Assembly: GCA_005879205.1 (NCBI GenBank)
Contig: VBLD01000095.1
Span: 12,281-23,712, forward strand
Direction: 5' to 3'
DNA length: 11,432 nucleotides
DNA from: Deltaproteobacteria bacterium
Lineage (GTDB): Bacteria > Desulfobacterota > Binatia > DP-6
How positions within the stretch are numbered: position 1 is the first letter of the stretch; each line of letters opens with the position of its first letter. Below, piece by piece: positions 6,200 through 11,432 of the stretch. A program made the translations under genes and the position numbers. The notes under the pieces are model-generated. The model searched no databases. It saw nothing but the letters and a program-made list of their open reading frames with translations, and had not been told where the DNA came from.

Positions 6200-7009
6200 C
6201 TACGCCGCCGCCAGCTCGCGCGCGCGGCGCGTGGCGGCCTCGACGGCGGCGATCAGGCCGTCGCGGAAGTGATGGGCGTCGAGGGCGCCGAGCCCGGCCA
6301 GCGTCGTGCCGCCGGGCGATGTCACCATGTCGCGCAGCTCGCGGGGCGAGAGCCCGCTCTCCGAGAGCATCGCCGCCGCTCCTCCGATGGTCGCGTATGC
6401 GAGCTGCGCGGCGAGCGGCTGCGGCAGCCCGCCGCGCACACCACCCTCGATCAGAGCCTCGGCGAAGCCGTAGACGAAGGCAGGGCCGCTGCCCGAGAGC
6501 GCGGTGACCGCATCGAGCAGGTCTTCGCCGGTGATCGACACCGCCTCACCGACGGACTTGAAGAGCTTGAGGGTCTGCTTCAGATCGGCCGGCGTCGCCT
6601 TCGAGCCCGCCACGGCCACCGAGATGCCGCGCCCGACCAGCACGGGCGTGTTCGGCATGACCCGGACCACCCGCGCCTGCCCGCCGAGCCCCGCCTGCAG
6701 CCGGCGCAGCGGAAACCCCGCCGCGATCGAGATGAAGAGCTTGCGGGGATTCACCTCCGCACGCACCTCGTCGAGCACGGCGGCCATCACCTGCGGCTTG
6801 ACGGCGAGGATGATCGTCTGCGAGCGCCGCACGAGCTCGCGGTTGTCGCGCGTGACCTCGATCTTGTGGGCCCGCTTGAGACGCCGCAGCTGTGCGTCGA
6901 CGGGGTCGCTCACCCAGAGGTCGCTGGCGCCGTGCTGACCCGCGTGGAGCAGTCCGCGGATGAGGGCGCTCGCCATGTTACCGGCGCCGACGAAGCCGAT
7001 CTTCTTCAT
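6200..7009 (-). CDS. proC: Pyrroline-5-carboxylate reductase
   Basis: It catalyses the last step of proline biosynthesis: NAD(P)H-dependent reduction of pyrroline-5-carboxylate to L-proline in the cytoplasm. Its 269 residues are the standard length. The N-terminal Rossmann motif is IGFVGAGNMASALIRGL (4-20). It is followed by ILAVKPQ (67-73), the active-site region VRVMPNTPVLVGRG (115-128), and the dimer-forming helical domain with ALSGSGPAFVYGFAEALIEGG (170-190) and the conserved MVTSPGGTTLAGL (228-240). The ATG at 7009 is chosen because it overlaps the yggS stop codon (ATGA), the Rossmann strand begins immediately after it, and GGAGGG lies just upstream. The alternative ATG five codons earlier would add an unconserved MAGGL. 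The yggS-proC pair is one of the most conserved bacterial gene pairs. Confidence 0.97.
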   Translation of the reverse strand: MKKIGFVGAGNMASALIRGLLHAGQHGASDLWVSDPVDAQLRRLKRAHKIEVTRDNRELVRRSQTIILAVKPQVMAAVLDEVRAEVNPRKLFISIAAGFPLRRLQAGLGGQARVVRVMPNTPVLVGRGISVAVAGSKATPADLKQTLKLFKSVGEAVSITGEDLLDAVTALSGSGPAFVYGFAEALIEGGVRGGLPQPLAAQLAYATIGGAAAMLSESGLSPRELRDMVTSPGGTTLAGLGALDAHHFRDGLIAAVEAATRRARELAAA

Positions 7010-7716
7010 GAGCCCTCCCGCCATGTCCCCCGGCCGCGGGGTCCGAAGAGTGCGCGTCCGAGTCTGAGCAGGGTCGCACCCTCCTCGACAGCCACCGCAA
7101 AATCATCAGTCATTCCCATAGATAGGTGGGGTAGTTCAACCCCGAGGCGGGATGCCACGTGGTCGCGCAGGGCTCGCAGGGCCTGGAAATGGGGCCGCGA
7201 CGCCTGGCTTTCGGCCGTAAGGGGCGGAATCGCCATGAGCCCCTGGAGGCAAAGGGCCGGGAGGGACAGGACCTGCAAGGCCAGGCCCTCGACCGCCCCG
7301 GGGGCGAGACCCCGCTTCTGCGGCTCCCCCGCCACGTTCACCTGGATGAGGACCATCAGCCGGCGGCCGGCACGGGTGGCCTCCGCGTCGAGCGCGGCGG
7401 CCAGGGGCAGCGAGTCGACCGTGTGGACCCAGTCGAAGGTGGCAACCGCGGCCCGGACCTTGTTGCGCTGCAGGCTGCCGATCAGGTGCCACGTCGCGGT
7501 CCCGCCGGCCGCTGCCCGCTTGGCGCTCGCTTCCTGCACGTAGTTCTCGCCGATGTCGCGGATGTCGGCCAACAGCGCCGCGCGCACGGCCGCCGGGGGG
7601 AACGTCTTCGTGACCCCGACGATCCGGATGCCGCCCGGGTCGCGGGCCACCCGCCGGGCCGCGTCGGCCACCGCCACCCGCACTGCGGCGGTGCGGCCCG
7701 CGACATCATCCTGCAA
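7006..7716 (-). CDS. yggS: PLP homeostasis protein (YggS/PROSC family)
   Basis: This is a non-catalytic pyridoxal-phosphate-binding protein of 236 residues with an alanine-racemase-like TIM barrel. Relatives buffer PLP and affect amino-acid and keto-acid pools. The PLP lysine is K37 in VGVTKTFP. Further signatures are DIGENYVQEA (54-63), TWHLIGSLQRNKV (75-87), LIQVNVAGEPQKRGL (123-137) and the phosphate-binding end LSMGMTDDFAVAVEEGATLLRLGRALFG (198-225). The start appears to be a TTG at 7716, overlapping the maf stop region by 11 bases, with GAGG about 9 bases upstream. No in-frame ATG or GTG gives a better N-terminus. The TTG start may lower translation relative to proC, which is coupled through an ATGA overlap. 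Confidence 0.95.
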   Translation of the reverse strand: MQDDVAGRTAAVRVAVADAARRVARDPGGIRIVGVTKTFPPAAVRAALLADIRDIGENYVQEASAKRAAAGGTATWHLIGSLQRNKVRAAVATFDWVHTVDSLPLAAALDAEATRAGRRLMVLIQVNVAGEPQKRGLAPGAVEGLALQVLSLPALCLQGLMAIPPLTAESQASRPHFQALRALRDHVASRLGVELPHLSMGMTDDFAVAVEEGATLLRLGRALFGPRGRGTWREGS

Positions 7717-8278
7717 GAAGCCCGGCCTCGGCGAGCGCGCCCTCGACCTCGCGCAGCGGCAGCCCGATCACGTTGGTGACCGAGCCGTCGATGCTCGAGA
7801 CGAGCGCCGCGCCGCGCCCCTGGATCGCATATGCGCCCGCCTTGTCGAGAGGCTCGCCGCTCTCCGCGTAGGCCGCGATCGCGGCCGGACGGAGCGGACG
7901 GAAGTGGACGCGCGAGACCACGACCTCGTCGGCCCGCACCGTCCCGCCGGGCGCCAGCAGGACGAATGCCGTGACGACACGGTGCTCGCGTCCCCCGAGG
8001 CGGGCGAGCATCGTCGCCGCGCCCGCCGGGTCCGCCGGCTTGCCGAGCACGTCACCGTCGATCTCGACCACGGTGTCGGCGGCGAGCACCCATGCGGCTC
8101 GCTGTCGCGCGGCGGTGGCGCACGCCTTCGCGGCGGCGAGCCGCCGGACGAGCTGCTCGGCGGATTCCGACGGCAGCGGCCGCTCGTCGACGTCGGCCGC
8201 GTCGACCACGAACTCGACGCCGAGCCAGCCGAGCAGCTCGCGGCGGCGGGGTGACGCGGAGGCGAGGACGAGGCGCAC
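7706..8278 (-). CDS. maf: Maf-family nucleotide pyrophosphatase (dTTP/UTPase-like)
   Basis: This house-cleaning nucleoside triphosphate pyrophosphatase hydrolyses non-canonical or excess nucleotides. It has 190 residues, normal for Maf. Motifs: LVLASASPRRRELLGWLG (3-20), the acidic AADTVVEIDGDVLGKP (66-81), VHFRPL (124-129), and EPLDKAGAYAIQGRGA (142-157). DKAGAY-x-IQG is closer to the YhdE-type dTTP/UTP group than to the YceF group. The GTG at 8278 sits directly before the conserved RLVLAS strand. The frame stays open far upstream, antisense to slt and into mpl, but that is not part of this gene. No Shine-Dalgarno sequence precedes the GTG, and a promoter (8286-8314) places the transcript start at or next to it. 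maf is the first gene of the eight-gene minus-strand run. Confidence 0.95.
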   Translation of the reverse strand: MRLVLASASPRRRELLGWLGVEFVVDAADVDERPLPSESAEQLVRRLAAAKACATAARQRAAWVLAADTVVEIDGDVLGKPADPAGAATMLARLGGREHRVVTAFVLLAPGGTVRADEVVVSRVHFRPLRPAAIAAYAESGEPLDKAGAYAIQGRGAALVSSIDGSVTNVIGLPLREVEGALAEAGLLAG

Positions 8279-8285
8279 GCGCCGG

Positions 8286-8314
8286 ATGGTCGCGGCCGGG
8301 TGGCGTGCTGTCAA
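8286..8314 (-). promoter_or_regulatory. Putative promoter of the maf-yggS-proC-yggT operon
   Basis: On the minus strand a perfect TTGACA (8314-8309) is followed by a 17-base spacer and GACCAT (8291-8286). GACCAT keeps the important A at position 2 plus A5 and T6 of the -10. Seven bases separate the -10 from the GTG of maf, so initiation is predicted at or one base before the start codon, giving a leaderless mRNA. This agrees with the lack of any ribosome-binding sequence. Confidence 0.55.
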
Positions 8315-8315
8315 G

Positions 8316-8344
8316 TTGTCGGGGTGCAGGGTGCGTGGTACCAC
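8316..8344 (+). promoter_or_regulatory. Weak putative divergent promoter for slt
   Basis: TTGTCG (8316-8321), a 17-base spacer, then TACCAC (8339-8344). Matches to consensus are 4 of 6 and 3 of 6. Initiation would fall at about 8351, where an in-frame GTG of slt lies, again giving a leaderless start. Its -35 is one base away from the -35 of the maf promoter, on the opposite strand. Weak elements make this tentative. Confidence 0.3.
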
Positions 8345-10513
8345 CGCCGCGTGGGGCGCGGCGCGTGGGCTGTGCTGGTCGTGCTCGCCGCCTGCCTCGG
8401 CCGGCCAGGACCCCTGGGATCGGGTCCGCCCGAGGGTGCGCGCGTGCCCGGGACCGAGCCGCTCGGCTCGGCCCTGGTCGCGCTCGCGGCCGGCGACGGC
8501 GCCCACGCAGCGCAGCTCTTCGCCGACGCCGCGCGCCGCTATCCGGCGCTGGCCGATTACGCCCTCTACTTCGGCGCACGGGCGGAGACCTCGGCGCGAC
8601 GGCCCGACGACGCCCGCGAGCTTCTCGCCCGGCTCCTCGCCGAGCACCCCGACAGCGTGTGGGCGAGCCGGGCGGCGCTGCTCGCAGGCGCGCTCTCGCG
8701 CGCGGGTGGTGATCTCGACGGCGCCCGCGCCAGGCTCGCGACGGCCCGCGGGGGGCTGCCTGCGGGAAGCGACCGCTGGGTGTGGGCGACGGTCACGCTC
8801 GCCGAGATCGCGCATCACGCCCGCGACGACGGCACGGCGCTGGATCTCGCGCGCGCGGTGCGCCACGCCCGGCCGCACTCGCTGGCCGACAGGCGCGCGC
8901 GCCGCCTCATCGAGCGCATCCGCCGGGCGCATCCGGATCTCCTGGCGGGCGCCGAGGCGGCGGCGGACGAGGCGGAGATGCGGCTCGGCGAGGGCGATGT
9001 CGCCGGGGCGCGCGCCGCGGCGTCCGCCACGCTCGACGCAGGTCCCGCCGGGCCGATCCGCGCCCGCGCCCTCTGGGTGCGTGGACAGGCCGAGCACGCG
9101 CTCGGCCGCGCGGCCGAGGCGGAGGCCACGTGCCTCGCCGTCGCCGAGGTGGGGACCGAGCCGCTGGCGCCACGCGCGCTCGCGGCCGCCGCGCGCTGGC
9201 GGTGGAACGCAGACGAGGACGATCAAGCGCTGCGACTCTTCCACGCGGTGGGCCGTCGCTTTCCCGCCAGCGCCGCGGCGCCCGAGGCGCTCTACGCGAT
9301 CGGTCGCATTCACCAGGAGGCAGGCCGCTACGGCGCGGCGCACACCGCCTACGTGGAGCTCGCCGCCCGGTATCCGCGTGCGCCGCTCGCCGCCGACGCC
9401 CGCTGGCGGGCGGGGTGGGTACGCTATCTGGCCGGCGACTTCCAGGGCGCCGCGACCTGGTTCGGGAGGCTCGCCGAGCGGAGCGCGCGCAGCCTGCGCG
9501 TCGCCGCCGAGTACTGGCAGGCACGCACGCTCGAGCGGCTCGGGCAGGAGGAAGAGGCGCGCGTGCGATTCGTCCACGTCACGGAGCGCCACACGACGTC
9601 GTACTATGCGACGCTCGCCGAGGCGCGCCTCGGGCGCCCCGCTTCCGGGCCCGTGCCACCGCCGGCGGAGCGGACGCCCTTCCCTGCCGACCTGGGTGGC
9701 GCGCACGGCGAGCGCGCCCGCCTGCTCTTCGGACTCGCTCTGCCTCACTTCGCGCGCCTCGAGCTCGACGCCCAGCAGCCGATCGCCGCGGGGCCGGGCG
9801 AGCGCCACCGGTTGCTCCAGGCCTACCGCGCGATCGGCGCCCCGGGTGCCGCGCTCAAGCTGGCGCACGAGATGCGACCGCGCTCGGCGGGCGCGCTCCG
9901 CGGCTACCTCTACCCGCTCGGCTACTGGAGCGAAGTGCACGCCGAGAGCGCGTCGCGCCGCCTCGATCCGTTCCTCGTGCTCGCGCTCATCCGCCAGGAG
10001 AGCCTCTTCGAGCCCGAGGCGGTGTCGCCGGCCGACGCCCACGGGCTGATGCAGCTGATGCTCGCGACGGCTCGCGACCTGGCGCACGGCGCCGGCGGGC
10101 AAGCGCCCGATCGCGCGCAGTTGCACGAGCCGGCGCCGAACATCGCGCTCGGTACCGCGCTCCTCCGCCGCCTGCTCGATCGATACGACGGATCGGTGGT
10201 GAAGGCACTCGCCGCCTACAACGCCGGCGAGGATGCGGTCGCCAAGTGGGAACGGCGCTACGGACGCCGACCCGAGGACGAGTTCGTGGAACTGGTGAGC
10301 TTCCGCGAGACGCGCGACTACGTGAAGGCCGTGCTCAGGAACTACCGCATGTACGTACGGATCTATTCCCCGACGGGCCGCGCCGATGCGTGGCCCTACC
10401 CGTCGGGCGGGCGGGCGCCGAGCGCCTCGGCCACCAGGGCGGGCAGGCCGCCGAACGCACCGTTCGACATGACGGCGATGACGTCGCCGGAGCGCGCCGA
10501 CTCGACCAGGTAG
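8324..10513 (+). CDS. slt: Soluble lytic transglycosylase-like lipoprotein (Slt70 type)
   Basis: This enzyme cleaves the MurNAc-GlcNAc bond of peptidoglycan non-hydrolytically, producing 1,6-anhydro-muropeptides. Numbered from GTG 8324 it has 729 residues. Residues 1-24 form a lipoprotein signal (HRR, hydrophobic AVLVVL, lipobox L21-A-A-C24), so it is probably anchored at the outer membrane. Residues about 40-430 are an alpha-helical superhelix with TPR-like repeats (clear at about 295-430, ending in YYATLAEARLG). Residues about 545-685 are the GH23 catalytic domain: the catalytic glutamate is E559 in LIRQESLF, followed by HGLMQLMLATA, NIALGTALLRRLL, ALAAYNAGEDAVAKW and RETRDYVKAVLRNYRMY. The last 45 or so residues are Pro/Ala/Arg-rich, unlike the family, and run antisense over the 3' end of mpl for 118 bases. 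The start is uncertain among GTGs at 8300, 8324 and 8351. All three encode the same mature lipoprotein. Confidence 0.93.
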   Translation: MQGAWYHRRVGRGAWAVLVVLAACLGRPGPLGSGPPEGARVPGTEPLGSALVALAAGDGAHAAQLFADAARRYPALADYALYFGARAETSARRPDDARELLARLLAEHPDSVWASRAALLAGALSRAGGDLDGARARLATARGGLPAGSDRWVWATVTLAEIAHHARDDGTALDLARAVRHARPHSLADRRARRLIERIRRAHPDLLAGAEAAADEAEMRLGEGDVAGARAAASATLDAGPAGPIRARALWVRGQAEHALGRAAEAEATCLAVAEVGTEPLAPRALAAAARWRWNADEDDQALRLFHAVGRRFPASAAAPEALYAIGRIHQEAGRYGAAHTAYVELAARYPRAPLAADARWRAGWVRYLAGDFQGAATWFGRLAERSARSLRVAAEYWQARTLERLGQEEEARVRFVHVTERHTTSYYATLAEARLGRPASGPVPPPAERTPFPADLGGAHGERARLLFGLALPHFARLELDAQQPIAAGPGERHRLLQAYRAIGAPGAALKLAHEMRPRSAGALRGYLYPLGYWSEVHAESASRRLDPFLVLALIRQESLFEPEAVSPADAHGLMQLMLATARDLAHGAGGQAPDRAQLHEPAPNIALGTALLRRLLDRYDGSVVKALAAYNAGEDAVAKWERRYGRRPEDEFVELVSFRETRDYVKAVLRNYRMYVRIYSPTGRADAWPYPSGGRAPSASATRAGRPPNAPFDMTAMTSPERADSTR

Positions 10514-11432
10514 TCGCGGATCGCGGGCGCGCCGGGCATCAGGCGGGCGGGCACACCGCGACGCACGAGTTCTGCAACGATCTGCTCGGGGTCGAGACGC
10601 TCCTCGGCGGGGATCGGGTCGCTCGCCTTGGTGAACGGCTCGGCCAGCACCACGTCGTCGGCGGACGCCAGCGCACGGCAGAAGTCCTCCTGGAAGACGC
10701 GTCGCCGACTCGTGTTCGAGCGCGGCTCGAACACCGCGCGCAGGCGCCGCTCCGGATAGCGCAGGCGGAGCGCGGCGAGCGTGCCGGCAACCGCCGTCGG
10801 GTGATGCGCGAAATCGTCGATCACCACGACGCCGTGCGGCTCGCCGACGGAACTCCGCGACTGCCGCCGCCCCTTCCTCCCACCCGACTCCGACCTCGGC
10901 CGCCACGAGGAGCACGCCCAGTGCATTGCGCGCGTTGATCGCTCCGGGGACCCGCAAGGCCACTTCCGCCACCGCGCGTCCGTCCTCGCGCGCCGTGAAG
11001 CGCGTCATGCCGTCGTCCCGGAGGTCCGTCACCCGCCAGGCATTCCCGTCCTCCAGGCCGAAACGCACGACGCGCGCGTGCGTGCCCCGAACGACGTCGT
11101 GCACGTGCGGGAAATCACCGCAAGCCACCACCGGCGCGCCCTTGGGAAGCAGCGTGAGCAGCTTGCGGAACGCATCCTTCACGTGTTCGACGTCGCGGTA
11201 GATGTCCGCGTGGTCGAACTCGATCGCGTTCAGGAGCAGCCGCTCGGGACGATAGTGGAGGAACTTCGCTTCCTTGTCGAAGTAGGCGGAGTCGTACTCG
11301 TCGCCCTCGACGACGAACCACGGACCGCTGCCGAGGGCGGCGCTGGTACCGAGATCGCGCGGCAGACCGCCCACCAGGAAGCCGGGCGCGCGTCCGGTCC
11401 GGGCGAGCACCCAGGCGAGCATGGCCGACGAG
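10396..11432 (-). pseudogene. mpl: Mpl murein-peptide ligase, 5'-truncated by window and frameshifted
   Basis: Mpl joins recycled L-Ala-D-Glu-mesoDAP tripeptide to UDP-MurNAc in peptidoglycan recycling. The window holds roughly the last three quarters. The ATP-binding GKTTT region should lie beyond 11432. Frame one (11432 to about 10847) reads MLAWVLARTGRAPGFLVGGLP, VVEGDEYDSAYFDKEAKFLHYRP, NAIEFDHADIYRDVEHV and ends at AAAVAEFR. Frame two (about 10846 to 10396) continues with GEPHGVVVIDDFAHHPTAV, EPRSNTSRRRVFQ and VMSNGAFGGLPALV to the stop. In relatives about 14 residues with a basic RRR/KRR motif separate the F from the G of GVTV. Here only 16 bases remain, so about 26 bases seem to be missing, shifting the frame. 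Everything else is intact, with no other stop. The gene is either recently inactivated or misassembled. It converges on slt with overlapping ends. Confidence 0.85.

Noticed and set aside
5876..7543. 555-residue plus-strand open frame opposite yggT, proC and yggS
   Set aside because: It runs antisense across three conserved genes and has no recognisable motif.
10840..10860. Programmed ribosomal frameshift in mpl
   Set aside because: No slippery heptamer is visible at the junction, and conserved residues including the basic motif are missing, which a frameshift alone would not cause; deletion or assembly error explains it better.
8782..10938. 718-residue plus-strand open frame overlapping slt in another frame
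   Set aside because: The product is extremely Arg/Ala-rich, lacks domains and lies in a shifted frame over the well-supported transglycosylase.

Overview
The window is very GC-rich (about 70% by eye), with strong G/C preference at third codon positions in the real genes. It carries gram-negative cell-wall genes: a lipoprotein-type soluble lytic transglycosylase and the murein-recycling ligase Mpl. Together with a phasin-like granule protein this suggests a high-GC proteobacterium-like lineage, such as Myxococcota or Binatota. That placement is inference from gene content and composition only.

Left part (1-1640): a non-coding stretch holds two copies of a GC-rich palindromic repeat with a 79-base period (1-120) and a hairpin (161-177). 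A minus-strand tRNA-Val(CAC) follows at 205-278 with its own promoter-like sequence. Three plus-strand genes come next: a small exported protein with a C2H2-finger-like motif, a single-domain response regulator, and a basic coiled-coil phasin-like protein.

Middle part (1644-8278): eight minus-strand genes run head to tail with overlaps or gaps of at most 26 bases, and look like one operon. In transcription order they are maf (nucleotide pyrophosphatase), yggS (PLP homeostasis), proC (proline synthesis), yggT (membrane protein), a DUF167/YggU gene, an FmdB-type zinc ribbon, hyuA and hyuB (the two subunits of an ATP-dependent hydantoinase/oxoprolinase-type enzyme). The first five are a conserved housekeeping neighbourhood. 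The fmdB-hyuA-hyuB end looks like a metabolic addition. A TTGACA-type promoter lies directly upstream of maf and suggests a leaderless transcript.

Right part (8324-11432): a lytic transglycosylase (slt) is transcribed divergently from maf and converges on mpl, which enters from the right edge. The slt reading frame runs 118 bases past the mpl stop codon, so the two 3' ends overlap. The mpl frame is broken: comparison with the family suggests that about 26 bases are missing around 10846, removing a conserved basic motif and shifting the frame. It is either a pseudogene or an assembly error.

I found no CRISPR array, insertion sequence, phage gene, toxin-antitoxin pair or obvious defence system. 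The points most worth a second look are the mpl lesion, the exported C2H2-like protein, the back-to-back maf/slt promoters with possible leaderless starts, and the tail-to-tail slt/mpl overlap.
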